A DNA stretch of 64,000 nucleotides from Novosphingobium mangrovisedimenti (GTDB taxonomy: Bacteria; Pseudomonadota; Alphaproteobacteria; Sphingomonadales; Sphingomonadaceae): contig NZ_JANZXA010000007.1 of the NCBI RefSeq assembly GCF_025153475.1, positions 124,001-188,000 of the forward strand. The letters run 5' to 3'. Positions 26,910 to 35,942 of this stretch are shown piece by piece (position 1 is the stretch's first letter; every line of letters begins with the position of its first letter). Both the position numbers and the translations under genes were made by a program. The notes below the pieces were generated by a model that made no database searches, was not told the origin of the DNA, and saw only the letters and a list, made by a program, of their open reading frames with translations.

Positions 26910-28189
26910 ACGCCCATGCCATCGGTGATGCGACCGGTATTGCCATGCCCGCAAGCGTTGCAGCACTGCGCGAGGCACCCGAGGCGTTCCTGACCCGGGC
27001 CATGCAGGCCTATGGCGCGCTGCCGACGGACAACCGGGTTGTATCGGTCGATCGACTGGAAGTGTTCGCCGGCGGCAATTCCGGCCAGAAGGCGCTGCTG
27101 GACGTCTCCTATGCGAAGGGCGGCGAAGCGCTGCCGCGCCGCCTCTTCGCCAAGTTCTCGCGCGATTTTACCGACCCTTTCCGCGACCGGCGCCGAGCCG
27201 AACTCGATGGCGAAGTGCGCCTGGCCACCCTCTCCCGCCTGCCTGCCTTTCCGCTCTCGGTCCCCCGCCCGGTCTTCGCCGACTTCGAGGCGGCGAGCGG
27301 CACCGGCCTGCTGATTACGGAGCGGATTGCCTTTGGCGAAGGAAATATCGAGCCCCTGCACGAGAAATGCATGGACCACCTGCTGCCCGATCCGCTCGAA
27401 TACTATCGCGTACTGATCTCCGCCCAGGCGCGGTTCACAGGTGCGCAGCATCGGGGCGTGCTGTCCCCGGCGCTGGAAAGGCTGTTTCCGTATGACCGGA
27501 TCGAGGCCGAAGCCGACCTGCCGATCGCCTGCGGCCCGGACGAATTGCGCACGAAAGTGGCGGCGCTCGGCGTATTTCTGGCGGAACATCGCCAGCTCTT
27601 CCCCGCCCCTTTGACCGATCCCGCCTTCCCGGCAAGGCTCGAGACCGAAGCGCTCGCCGTCCTCGAAAACGAAATGACCGTGCGCCGCTTCCTGCAGGCA
27701 GACCCGCGGCTCGTGGCCGTCTGCCACTGGAATACCAACATCGACAACGCATGGTTCTGGCGCGAGGCCGACGGCTCGCTGCATTGCGGGCTGCTCGACT
27801 GGGGCATGGTACGGCCCATGAACGTGGCGACCGGGCTCTGGGGCGGGCTATCCGTGGCGCCGGGCGCGTTCCTGCAGACCGAACTCGCCGGTCTTCTCGA
27901 CCATTACCGCGCCGAACTGTCCGCCGCCGGCGGCCCGGACCTGCCCGCCGATCTGCTGGACCTGCACTTCGACCTGTCGCTGGCGCTTACCGGCCTTGCC
28001 CTGATGATGGACCTGCCCGCACTCGTGACGGCCCGCATGCCCGACATCGGCCGGGCCAGCGGTCCGCTCGACCCGTTGATCCGGCGCGACAGGGTCGTCG
28101 AAGGCTTCCTCTGCGCAACACGCAACTTTCTCAACCTTTGGGCCTGCCGCGATTTCGGGCGAAGCCTGCGACGGTTGGCAAAGTCCTAG
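26906..28189 (+). CDS. Phosphotransferase (APH/ecdysteroid-kinase-like) family protein
   Basis: A 427-residue protein related to aminoglycoside phosphotransferase and DUF1679-type kinases, coupled to the dehydrogenase gene upstream by a 4-base overlap. An N-terminal kinase-like lobe (VDRLEVFAGGNSGQKALLDV) is followed by a C-terminal lobe with the catalytic-loop counterpart CHWNTNIDNAWFW and the metal-site counterpart CGLLDWGMV. In active members the loop reads HGD...N; here the Asp is replaced by Asn (HWN), while the DWG Asp is kept, so activity is uncertain. The gene converges with the IclR regulator and their ends overlap by 4 bases. Substrate unknown. Confidence 0.7.
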   Translation: MNAHAIGDATGIAMPASVAALREAPEAFLTRAMQAYGALPTDNRVVSVDRLEVFAGGNSGQKALLDVSYAKGGEALPRRLFAKFSRDFTDPFRDRRRAELDGEVRLATLSRLPAFPLSVPRPVFADFEAASGTGLLITERIAFGEGNIEPLHEKCMDHLLPDPLEYYRVLISAQARFTGAQHRGVLSPALERLFPYDRIEAEADLPIACGPDELRTKVAALGVFLAEHRQLFPAPLTDPAFPARLETEALAVLENEMTVRRFLQADPRLVAVCHWNTNIDNAWFWREADGSLHCGLLDWGMVRPMNVATGLWGGLSVAPGAFLQTELAGLLDHYRAELSAAGGPDLPADLLDLHFDLSLALTGLALMMDLPALVTARMPDIGRASGPLDPLIRRDRVVEGFLCATRNFLNLWACRDFGRSLRRLAKS

Positions 28190-28992
28190 CGAAAGCCCAG
28201 GCTGCGCGAAATCGACGCCGCTTCTTCCAGGGTCAGCCGCGCCAGTTCGTCGAGCCGGCCCTGCGCGCGTTCGGTCGGTGCCGCGACCACCAGCGCGCCG
28301 ACGACTCCCCCGGCCGCATCGCGGATGACACTGGCAGTGCCGGTCACGCCGTCCGCCGCCTGATCCACCGTCTGCGCATAGCCATCGGCGCGGGCCTGCT
28401 CGATGGACTGCGTCAACGTGGCCAGATCGATTTCGGTCGTGGAAGCGAGCCGTCTGGGTGCGACACGCTTGAGGTAGGAAGCGATCGCTTCCGGCGAACA
28501 GGTCGCCAGCAGCGCCCGGCCTCCGGCCGTCGCATAGAACGGCCTGCGGTCCCCGATCGAGACCGAATAGCGCACCACATTGCGGCTTTCGACGAGATCG
28601 ACGTAAGTCACCATATCGCCTTCGTGGTCGCCCACCGCGAGCAGCACGGTCTCGCCGGTCCTTTCGCACAGGCGGCGCATACCTTCGCGGATCAGGTCGG
28701 AACTGTGGAGCCGGCGGCGGGCCTCGGTCAACGCGCTGCCGAGCCCGAAAGCACCGGGGCCAAGCCGCCATGCGCCATCGGCGGAGACCACCAGATCCTC
28801 GTCCGCCAGCCCGCGCAGCAAGGCGGCGAGGCTGCTCTTGGGCGTGGAAAGGCGGCGACTGAGATCGGCCAGCGAGACGGGATCGTTGCTCGCGCACAAG
28901 GCTTCGAGCAGACGGATAACGCGCGTCACCGACTGCGGACTGCCCCCGCGCCGGTCTTCCCCCGTCACCTTGTCTTCCGCCCCGTCTGCCAA
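28186..28992 (-). CDS. IclR family transcriptional regulator
   Basis: A 268-residue regulator. The N-terminal winged helix-turn-helix (SVTRVIRLLEALCASNDPVS, then LADLSRRLSTPKSSLAALLRG) is followed by the IclR effector-binding GAF-like domain, including GRALLATCSPEAI and the C-terminal GVTGTASVIRDAAGGVVGAL. It follows the luciferase-like monooxygenase gene by 7 bases on the same strand, so it probably controls that gene or a pathway including the dehydrogenase/phosphotransferase pair on the other strand. The effector is unknown. Confidence 0.9.
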   Translation of the reverse strand: MADGAEDKVTGEDRRGGSPQSVTRVIRLLEALCASNDPVSLADLSRRLSTPKSSLAALLRGLADEDLVVSADGAWRLGPGAFGLGSALTEARRRLHSSDLIREGMRRLCERTGETVLLAVGDHEGDMVTYVDLVESRNVVRYSVSIGDRRPFYATAGGRALLATCSPEAIASYLKRVAPRRLASTTEIDLATLTQSIEQARADGYAQTVDQAADGVTGTASVIRDAAGGVVGALVVAAPTERAQGRLDELARLTLEEAASISRSLGFR

Positions 28993-28999
28993 TTCGTCC

Positions 29000-30010
29000 T
29001 CACCGGAATGCCGGGATCACTTCCCTTGCGAATGTCTGCGCATAGGCGAGGAAGCGCTCCGCCGGAAGCCCGGGGGGCATCATCATGGTGAAATGCTCCA
29101 CCGGCGCCTTTTCCAGCAAGCCGTTGAAATAGGCGATCGCCTCTTCGGGCGTCAGGATCTGGAGGATACCGCTGGCCTTGAAGGCATCGAGGTCCATCGG
29201 CTTGAGCCCGGCATCGTCGACGCCGATGGCCTTGTCCTCGTTCATCCATTCGCCGTAGGTATTGTTGACGTGGTGATAGTAGGGCGCGAGCTCTTCGAGC
29301 GCGGCCTGCTTGTCATGCGCGACGACCATCATCAGGCCCTGGATCCAGATCTTCGCCTGCGCCGGGTCCTTGCCCTGTTCCTCCAGCTTCTGCTTGTAGA
29401 GCGGCCAGATATCGGCATTGCCGAAGTAGCCGTCACCGTATTTCGCCACGCGCTCCATCGCCTTGGGCGCGAAACCGCCGATGTACAGCGGGATCTGGCC
29501 TCGGCCGGACAGCGGGCGGACCTGGGCCCCTTTCAGGTTGAAGAACTTGCCCTCGAAATCGACCGTTTCGCCATCCCACAGGCGCCGCACGATGTGCAGG
29601 AACTCGTCGAAACGCGCGCCGCGCTTTTTGAACTCAAGGCCGTGGGCGGCATATTCGCGGGCGCGGTAGCCGATCGCCAGCCCCATCGCGAGGCGCCCGC
29701 CGGACAGGGCATCGAGCACCGCGCAGTCCTCGGCAAAGCGCAACGGTTCGTAGAGCGGGCCCAGGGCAATGCCGGAGCCGAGCCGCATGCGGCTGGTGCG
29801 CGCGGCAATGGCGCTCAGCGCGACCATCGGCGAAGGCATGTAGCCATCGGCGGCGAGGTGATGTTCGGGCACCCAGGCGCCGTCGAAGCCCAGCGATTCG
29901 GTCTCCACCACGGTATCGAGGATGCCGCGATAGAGCTCTTCCGGCGCACGGAGCCACGGCTCCGGATTGCGAAAATCATAGAGGTAGCCGAAGCCGAGCT
30001 TGCCAGTCAT
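29000..30010 (-). CDS. LLM-class flavin-dependent oxidoreductase
   Basis: A 336-residue luciferase-like monooxygenase. Typical parts: GFGYLYDFRNPEPW at the start, GFDGAWVPEHHLAADGYMPSP, the substrate/flavin core RMRLGSGIALGPLYEPLRFAED, GGRLAMGLAIGYRAREY, and IPLYIGGFAPKAMERVAKYGDG. It uses reduced flavin (FMN or F420-type) to oxidise an organic substrate. It is followed after 7 bases by an IclR regulator, suggesting a small catabolic unit with its own regulator. The substrate is not predictable. Confidence 0.88.
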   Translation of the reverse strand: MTGKLGFGYLYDFRNPEPWLRAPEELYRGILDTVVETESLGFDGAWVPEHHLAADGYMPSPMVALSAIAARTSRMRLGSGIALGPLYEPLRFAEDCAVLDALSGGRLAMGLAIGYRAREYAAHGLEFKKRGARFDEFLHIVRRLWDGETVDFEGKFFNLKGAQVRPLSGRGQIPLYIGGFAPKAMERVAKYGDGYFGNADIWPLYKQKLEEQGKDPAQAKIWIQGLMMVVAHDKQAALEELAPYYHHVNNTYGEWMNEDKAIGVDDAGLKPMDLDAFKASGILQILTPEEAIAYFNGLLEKAPVEHFTMMMPPGLPAERFLAYAQTFAREVIPAFR

Positions 30011-30110
30011 GCGCCTGTCCCACTTTGTGCGTGGGCGACATTAATGCGCCGGGTCAGCCCGGCAAGGCGCTGGGGCGATAACAAAACAGGGCCTGCATAC
30101 CGCCCCTCTC

Positions 30111-30186
30111 CCGCTCGTCCTGAGCTTGTCGAAAGGCGTGAACCGCAACGCAGCGCCAACGTCCTTCGACAAGCTCAGGACAAGCG
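30111..30186. repeat. REP-like palindrome after phoB
   Basis: Two inverted arms of the sphingomonad-type repeat: GTCCTGAGCTTGTCGAAAGG (30117-30136) and its reverse complement with one base missing, CCTTCGACAAGCTCAGGAC (30162-30180), around a 25-base loop. The flanks extend the pairing (CCGCTC/AAGCGG). It lies just after the phoB stop and could cap the pst-phoB transcript. Confidence 0.8.
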
Positions 30187-30217
30187 GACACAGGATAAAT
30201 GGAGGTGCGTGCGCGCC

Positions 30218-30904
30218 TCAGCTCACGTCCATGGCATAGCCGGCGGCGCGGACGGTGCGGATCGGGTCGGTGTCGCCGGGCCGGTTGATCGCCTTGCGCA
30301 GGCGGCGGATGTGCACGTCCACGGTGCGCTCGTCGATGTCCGAATCCATGCCCCATACCCCGTCGAGGATCTGCTGGCGCGAGACCACGCGGTTGGGCCG
30401 TTCCATGAAATAGCGCAGGAGACGGAATTCCGTCGGCCCCAGATGAAGCGGTTCGCCGCCACGACGCACGCGGTGGCTGGTGGCGTCGAGCTCGATGTCG
30501 CCCCACTGCAGCACGCTTCCCGTCAGCGACGGACGCGCGCGGCGCAGCAGCGCCTCCACGCGAACGAGCAGTTCGCGCGGGGAGAACGGCTTGGTGACAT
30601 AGTCGTCGGCGCCGGTCTTGAAGCCGCGGATCATGTCCTCTTCCTCACCGCGCGCGGTGAGCATGAGGATGGGAACCTGCGCGGTTTCCTTGTCCTTGCG
30701 CAGCTGGCGGCAGACCTCGATGCCGGGAACCTGCTCGATCATCCAGTCGAGGATGATGGCGTCGGGCATCTGTTCGCGCACCATCAGCAGCGCTTCCTCG
30801 CCGTCGCCGGTGGCGCGAACCTCATAGCCCTCGGCGCTGAGGTTCCAGGTCAGCAGCTCGCAAAGCGCGGTGTCGTCCTCGACGACGAGAACCGTCCCAT
30901 TCAT
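30218..30904 (-). CDS. phoB: Phosphate regulon response regulator PhoB
   Basis: A 228-residue response regulator with an intact receiver: acidic pair in VLVVEDDTA, phospho-acceptor Asp53 in IILDWMIEQVPG, switch Thr in MLTARGEEED and Lys in DDYVTKPFSP. The winged-helix output domain has FRLLRYFMERPNRVVSRQQI and DERTVDVHIRRLRKAI. It activates phosphate-starvation genes by binding 11-base-spaced CTGTCAT-like half-sites, several of which are in this window. It is the last gene of pstSCAB-phoU-phoB, its start overlapping the phoU stop by 4 bases. Its kinase gene phoR is about 8 kb away, past the porins. Confidence 0.95.
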   Translation of the reverse strand: MNGTVLVVEDDTALCELLTWNLSAEGYEVRATGDGEEALLMVREQMPDAIILDWMIEQVPGIEVCRQLRKDKETAQVPILMLTARGEEEDMIRGFKTGADDYVTKPFSPRELLVRVEALLRRARPSLTGSVLQWGDIELDATSHRVRRGGEPLHLGPTEFRLLRYFMERPNRVVSRQQILDGVWGMDSDIDERTVDVHIRRLRKAINRPGDTDPIRTVRAAGYAMDVS

Positions 30905-31596
30905 GCCGTGAATCCCGTATCATCCGTCTGCGTATCGCGTTCGGTGCAGTACTCGCCGGTCGCGGCGTAATAGACCATCTCCGCGACGTTCGTGGCGTGA
31001 TCGCCGATGCGCTCGAGGTTGCGGGCGATGAACAGCAACTGCGCAGCGCTGGTGATGGTCGCGGGGTTTTCCATCATGTGCGTGAGCAGCGAGCGGAACA
31101 GCGTGTTGTAGAACTGGTCCAGTTTCTGGTCGCGGCGGATCACCTCGACCGACAGCGTCGCATCGCGCGAGCCGTAGGCATTGAGCACATCGCGCACCAT
31201 GCTCTCGGCGATCTCCGCCATCATCGGGATCAGCGTGACCGGCTCGATATTGTTGCGCCCTTCAAGCGCATTGACGCGCTTGGCGATGTTCTTGGCATAG
31301 TCTCCGATGCGTTCGATGACGCCCGAGATCTTGAGCGCGGCGATGACATCGCGCAAGTCGTCGGCCATCGGCGCCCGGAGCGCGATGGTGCGCACGGCGA
31401 GGCGGTCGACCTCGGCCTCGAGCGCATCGAGCTTGGCGTCGGCGGCAACGACCTGTTCGGCCAGGTCCTCGTCATGCTGCACGAGCGCGGTGATCGCATC
31501 GCGAATGGCGACTTCGGCAAGCCCGCCCATCTCGGCCACAAGGCCGCGAAGCTGGCCGATCTCCGAATCGAATGCCTTTACGGTATGGTCTACCAT
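30901..31596 (-). CDS. phoU: Phosphate signalling protein PhoU
   Basis: About 231 residues from ATG 31596 (MVDHTVKAFDSEIGQLRG); the frame is open further upstream but that part overlaps pstB. Two three-helix-bundle repeats are visible, with metal-binding-type motifs KISGVIERIGDYAKNIAKR and ARNLERIGDHATNVAE. PhoU couples the Pst transporter to the PhoR kinase and keeps the regulon off when phosphate is plentiful. It lies between pstB (13 bases upstream) and phoB (4-base overlap). Confidence 0.95.
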   Translation of the reverse strand: MVDHTVKAFDSEIGQLRGLVAEMGGLAEVAIRDAITALVQHDEDLAEQVVAADAKLDALEAEVDRLAVRTIALRAPMADDLRDVIAALKISGVIERIGDYAKNIAKRVNALEGRNNIEPVTLIPMMAEIAESMVRDVLNAYGSRDATLSVEVIRRDQKLDQFYNTLFRSLLTHMMENPATITSAAQLLFIARNLERIGDHATNVAEMVYYAATGEYCTERDTQTDDTGFTA

Positions 31597-31609
31597 GGCG
31601 TGTTCCCTC

Positions 31610-32371
31610 TCAGCCGTAACGGCCGGTAATATAGTCCTTGGTCTTCTCTTCGCGCGGATTGGTGAAGATTTCGCTGGTCTCACCATACTCCACGAGGTTG
31701 CCAAGGTGGAAAAAAGCCGTGCGCTGCGAGACGCGGGCGGCCTGTTGCATCGAGTGCGTCACGATGACGATCGCGTAGTTTTCCTTCAGCTCGTCGATCA
31801 GTTCCTCGATCTTGGCGGTCGCGATGGGGTCTAGCGCCGAACAGGGCTCGTCCATCAGGATCACCTCGGGGCTGACGGCAATCGCGCGGGCAATGCACAG
31901 GCGCTGCTGCTGGCCACCCGAAAGCGCGGTGCCGGCATCCATCAGGCGGTCCTTCACCTCGTCCCACAGGCCGGCCTTGGTCAGCGACTGCTCGATGATG
32001 ACATCGAGGTCCGCCTTGTTCCCGGCAAGGCCGTGAATGCGCGGGCCGTAGGCAATGTTCTCGTAGATCGACTTGGGAAACGGGTTGGGCTTCTGGAACA
32101 CCATGCCGACCCGCGCGCGCAGGGCGACGGGGTCCATCGTGGGCGCGTAGATGTCCTCACCGTCGAGCAGGATCTCGCCGGTGACGCGGGCCCCCGCGAT
32201 GGTGTCGTTCATGCGGTTCAACGAACGCAGGAACGTCGACTTGCCGCAGCCCGAAGGCCCGATGAATGCAGTGACGATACCGTTGTCGATATCGATCGAA
32301 ACGTTGTCGATGGCCTTCTTGGGGCCGTAGAAAACGTCGACGTTGCGGGCTGTAAGCTTGGTTTCGGTCAT
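31610..32371 (-). CDS. pstB: Phosphate ABC transporter ATP-binding protein PstB
   Basis: About 253 residues from ATG 32371 ([16 protein letters not shown]). It has Walker [11 protein letters not shown]-loop [20 protein letters not shown], signature [16 protein letters not shown], Walker [14 protein letters not shown] and the H-loop [18 protein letters not shown] is characteristic of PstB. It hydrolyses ATP to drive phosphate import through PstA/PstC and is part of the signalling complex with PhoU and PhoR. It follows pstA by 4 bases. Confidence 0.96.
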   Translation of the reverse strand: MTETKLTARNVDVFYGPKKAIDNVSIDIDNGIVTAFIGPSGCGKSTFLRSLNRMNDTIAGARVTGEILLDGEDIYAPTMDPVALRARVGMVFQKPNPFPKSIYENIAYGPRIHGLAGNKADLDVIIEQSLTKAGLWDEVKDRLMDAGTALSGGQQQRLCIARAIAVSPEVILMDEPCSALDPIATAKIEELIDELKENYAIVIVTHSMQQAARVSQRTAFFHLGNLVEYGETSEIFTNPREEKTKDYITGRYG

Positions 32372-32375
32372 GTCC

Positions 32376-33263
32376 CTACCAGCGGACCTCGAATTTGTTT
32401 CGAAGGTAGATCGCAAGGCCGTTCATCGCCAGCAGGAAGGCCAGCAGGACGATGATGGCGGCGGAAGTGTTCTGGACGAAAGCCTTGTCGATTTCGTCAG
32501 ACCACAGGAAAATCTGCATCGGCAGCACGCTGGAAGGATCGGTGACCCCGCCCGGCGGTGTGACGATGAATGCGCGCATGCCGATCATCAGCAGCGGCGC
32601 GGTTTCGCCCAGTGCGCGGGCCATGCCGATGATGGTGCCGGTCATGATGCCGGGCAGCGCGAGCGGCAGAACGTGGTGGAACACCGCCTGCACCTTGCTG
32701 GCGCCTACCGCCAGCGCCGCGTCGCGGATCGACGGCGGCACTGCCTTGATCGCGTTGCGCCCGGAAATGACGATCACCGGCATGGTCATCAGGGCCAGCG
32801 TGAGGCCGCCGACCAGCGGCGAGGAACGCGGCAGGTCCATCGTGTTGAGGAACACGGCCAGACCGAGCAGGCCGAAAATGATCGAAGGCACCGCGGCCAG
32901 GTTGTTGATCGAGACCTCGACCCATTCGATCCAGCGGCTGCGCGGGGCGAATTCCTCGAGGTAGATCGCCGCCAGCACGCCCATCGGGAACGAGAGCACG
33001 AGCGTCACCAGCATCGTCAGGATGGAACCCTTGGTCGCGCTCCAGATGCCGGCGACATGCGGGTCGGTGGAATCCGAGCCCGACAGGAAGCCCCAGCTGA
33101 GCCCGCCCAGACCGCTGTGCATCATGATGAACAGCAGCAGCGCGAGGAACGCGAGGCTGAGCAGGATCGCACCGAGGCCGATCAGCTTGAAGCGCCGCTC
33201 GGCGGCATGGCGCCGCGCCAGCCGCTTGGCGGCCGCGGGCGAGTTCCAGTCGGGACTATTCAT
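32376..33263 (-). CDS. pstA: Phosphate ABC transporter permease PstA
   Basis: About 295 residues from ATG 33263 ([15 protein letters not shown]), overlapping the pstC end by 8 bases; a GTG nine bases further upstream is an alternative. After a basic N-terminus come six hydrophobic segments, the first [20 protein letters not shown], and the permease EAA-type loop [26 protein letters not shown]. It forms the inner-membrane channel with PstC. Confidence 0.94.
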   Translation of the reverse strand: MNSPDWNSPAAAKRLARRHAAERRFKLIGLGAILLSLAFLALLLFIMMHSGLGGLSWGFLSGSDSTDPHVAGIWSATKGSILTMLVTLVLSFPMGVLAAIYLEEFAPRSRWIEWVEVSINNLAAVPSIIFGLLGLAVFLNTMDLPRSSPLVGGLTLALMTMPVIVISGRNAIKAVPPSIRDAALAVGASKVQAVFHHVLPLALPGIMTGTIIGMARALGETAPLLMIGMRAFIVTPPGGVTDPSSVLPMQIFLWSDEIDKAFVQNTSAAIIVLLAFLLAMNGLAIYLRNKFEVRW

Positions 33264-34629
33264 AAGCTTCACGGAACCGTTTGACGACGCGCAGGGCGAT
33301 GATGTTGAGGATCAGGGTCACCACGAAGAGCACGAGACCCAGCGCAAAGGCCGAGAGCGTCTTGGGGCTGTTGAACTCCTGGTCACCCGTCAGCATCTGC
33401 ACGATCTGGTAGGTGACAGTGGTCATCGAATCGAAGGGATTGGCCGAAAGCCGCGCGGACGCGCCCGCAGCCATGACCACGATCATGGTCTCGCCGATGG
33501 CGCGGCTGATCGCCAGCATCACGCCCGCGACGATGCCGGGCAGCGCGGCGGGCAGCAGCACTTTCTTGATCGTCTCGGAGCGCGTCGCACCGAGCGCCAG
33601 CGAACCGTCGCTCATCGCGCGCGGCACGGCGGCCAGGGCATCGTCGGCCATCGAGGACACGAAGGGAATGATCATCACGCCCATGACGAGGCCCGCGGCC
33701 AGCGCGCTTTCGGTCGACGGGTTCGCCATGCCCAGGCTTCCCGCGAAATCACGGATGATCGGCGCCACGGTCAGTGCGGCGAAATAGCCGTAGACCACGG
33801 TGGGAATGCCGGCCAGAATCTCGAGCGTCGGCTTGATCCACTTGCGCACCGTGGAGGATGCGTATTGCGTGAGGTAGATCGCGCTCATCAGGCCGAGCGG
33901 AATGGCGACCAGCATCGCGATGATCGCGCCGATGTAGATCGTGCCCCAGAACAGCGGCACGGCACCGAAGTTTCCATCAATATCGACGCCGCGCGCGTTG
34001 CCGGGGGCCCAGTGCGTACCGGTGAGGAACGCAATCGGCGAAACGTCCTTGAAGAACAGCCCGGCCTCGAACAGCAGCGAAGCGACGATGCCGAACGTCG
34101 TCAGAATCGCCATGAGCGAGGCGGCAAGCAGCAAGGCCAACACCGCGCGTTCGACATGCGTGCGGGCCGGAAATCTGGCGCGAACGCGGGTAAAACCATA
34201 GCCGCCGCCGGCCAGTGCGGCGATCAGGATAAGCGCCGCGCCCATGAAACCGAACCGCGTCTGCGCCGCGCGCATCGGCTCGGCCAGCGCCTGCGATTTT
34301 GCATCGAAAGCCACTGCATCGGGATTGGCCGCGAGCGTCTGGGCCTCGGCGAGGATGGCCGCGCGGTGCATTTCCTCGGCGGGAAGCTGGGCCGCGGCCG
34401 GATCGGCCATGACAGCGCCGTTGACGAGCCCGGGCATGATCCCGGACCAGACCGCCCAGGTCAGGAGGCCCGGGACCAGAATCCACAGCGCCATGTGCCA
34501 GCCGTGGTAGCCGGGCATCGAATGCATCGATCCCCGGCCGGTATAGAGCAGCCGGGCCCGGGCCCGGGCGGCAAACCAGCCGACAAGGCCCAGGCCGATC
34601 ACGGCCAGGAGAACTCCGGTAAGAATCAT
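33256..34629 (-). CDS. pstC: Phosphate ABC transporter permease PstC
   Basis: A 457-residue permease, longer than the roughly 320 residues of E. coli PstC because of an extra N-terminal part: one membrane helix (ILTGVLLAVIGLGLVGWFAA), a second hydrophobic pair and a soluble stretch rich in Ala/Glu (about 80-130). The conserved permease part begins around residue 150 and has the loop GATRSETIKKVLLPAALPGI. Such extended PstC proteins are common in alphaproteobacteria. It follows pstS by 18 bases and overlaps pstA. Confidence 0.93.
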   Translation of the reverse strand: MILTGVLLAVIGLGLVGWFAARARARLLYTGRGSMHSMPGYHGWHMALWILVPGLLTWAVWSGIMPGLVNGAVMADPAAAQLPAEEMHRAAILAEAQTLAANPDAVAFDAKSQALAEPMRAAQTRFGFMGAALILIAALAGGGYGFTRVRARFPARTHVERAVLALLLAASLMAILTTFGIVASLLFEAGLFFKDVSPIAFLTGTHWAPGNARGVDIDGNFGAVPLFWGTIYIGAIIAMLVAIPLGLMSAIYLTQYASSTVRKWIKPTLEILAGIPTVVYGYFAALTVAPIIRDFAGSLGMANPSTESALAAGLVMGVMIIPFVSSMADDALAAVPRAMSDGSLALGATRSETIKKVLLPAALPGIVAGVMLAISRAIGETMIVVMAAGASARLSANPFDSMTTVTYQIVQMLTGDQEFNSPKTLSAFALGLVLFVVTLILNIIALRVVKRFREAYE

Positions 34630-34647
34630 GACTGGCCGTAATTTTCC

Positions 34648-35691
34648 TTAGTGCAGCTCGCTGGGGTCGAGCGGCGTCATGTTGGCAATGATGTCGGCGT
34701 TCTTCTTGCGCACCTCTTCGGTGGCAATGATCATGCCCTTCGGCTTGAGGTAGCCATCGGGGCCCCAGGCCTTGGTCCATGCCTCGGCATAGGCCTTCAG
34801 GTCCTTGATCGGGCCGAGGTGCTGCTTCTTGATGTAGATGTAGAGCGGGCGCGCGCCGGGATAGCTGAAATCGGCAATCGCATCGTAGGTCGGCGTGATA
34901 CCCGACAGCGAGATGCCGTTGAGCACGCCGGCATTCTCTTCGAGGTAGGAATAGCCGAAGATGCCGATCGCCTTGGGATTCTTGGAAAGCTTCTGAACGA
35001 TCAGGTTGTCGTTCTCGCCGGCGTCGACATAGGGACCATCCTCGCGGATGTCGTGGCAGATCGCCTCGTACTTGTCCTTGTCGGTATCCTTGAGCGCGAC
35101 GGTTTCCGGATCGGTCTTGCACCCGGCTTCGAGGATCAGTTCCTTGAGCGCATCACGCGTACCGGAGGTCGACGGCGGACCGTAAACGAGGATCGGCTCA
35201 TCGGGCAGCGACGGGTTCACGTCCTTCCAGGTCTTGGACGTGTTCGGCTTGCCGAACGGATCGGCGGCCAGCGCCTTGTAGATGTCGGCCGGGGTCAGCT
35301 GCATGCCCGGGCCGTTCTTGGCCTCGGCGAAAGCGATACCGTCGATACCGACCTGAACTTCGACCACTTCGGTCACGCCGTTCTTCTGGCACTGCTCGTA
35401 CTCGGACTTCTTCATCCGGCGCGAGGCATCCTCGATATCGGGATGCTGGGCACCGATGCCCGCACAGAACAGCTTCATGCCCGCGCCCGTACCGGTCGAT
35501 TCGATCACCGGGGACTTGTGGCCTTCCTTGGCGAACTCCTCAGCCACGGCGGTGGCGAAGGGATAGACGGTCGAGGAACCGACTGCGGTCACGTAATCGC
35601 GGGCTCCGGAAGCTCCACCGCCCGAACCGCCGCACGCACTGAGCGCGAGCGCCGAAGCGGCAACAACGAAGAATGTCTTGGTCGAATGCAT
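34648..35691 (-). CDS. pstS: Phosphate-binding protein PstS (lipoprotein)
   Basis: A 347-residue substrate-binding protein. The N-terminus is a lipoprotein signal (FFVVAASALALSAC, Cys about 20), so it is membrane-anchored, unlike soluble E. coli PstS. The ligand site shows VGSSTVYPFATAVAEEF and ESTGTGAGMKLFCAG, and the third loop YGPPSTSGTRDAL. It captures phosphate in the periplasm for PstCAB. It is the first gene of the pstSCAB-phoU-phoB operon and has a three-part PHO box 50-78 bases upstream. Confidence 0.95.
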   Translation of the reverse strand: MHSTKTFFVVAASALALSACGGSGGGASGARDYVTAVGSSTVYPFATAVAEEFAKEGHKSPVIESTGTGAGMKLFCAGIGAQHPDIEDASRRMKKSEYEQCQKNGVTEVVEVQVGIDGIAFAEAKNGPGMQLTPADIYKALAADPFGKPNTSKTWKDVNPSLPDEPILVYGPPSTSGTRDALKELILEAGCKTDPETVALKDTDKDKYEAICHDIREDGPYVDAGENDNLIVQKLSKNPKAIGIFGYSYLEENAGVLNGISLSGITPTYDAIADFSYPGARPLYIYIKKQHLGPIKDLKAYAEAWTKAWGPDGYLKPKGMIIATEEVRKKNADIIANMTPLDPSELH

Positions 35692-35740
35692 GGACTTAAC
35701 CCCCTTGGGCTTAACTGTGGGACGCCCCTATTGGGATACA

Positions 35741-35769
35741 ATGACACTTCTATGACGAAAGAATGACAT
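35741..35769 (-). promoter_or_regulatory. PHO box of the pst operon
   Basis: On the minus strand, ATGTCAT (35763-35769), TCGTCAT (35752-35758) and GTGTCAT (35741-35747) with exact 11-base spacing. It lies 50 bases before the pstS start and is among the best matches in the window. Confidence 0.88.
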
Positions 35770-35942
35770 TGCGGGTTTGTCCCTGAAATTGTTGAGAAAC
35801 CTTTGGTTTTCTGCCAATTCCCGTTTTACCTTCCGAGACAAGGGCCTCGCCGGTGTCTGCCGGCAAGGTCCATCGCCTCTAGGTGCCGGGCCGGCATGTT
35901 GCAAGCGCGCACGGCACAATCGCCGCGCGCACCTGCCCCGGA

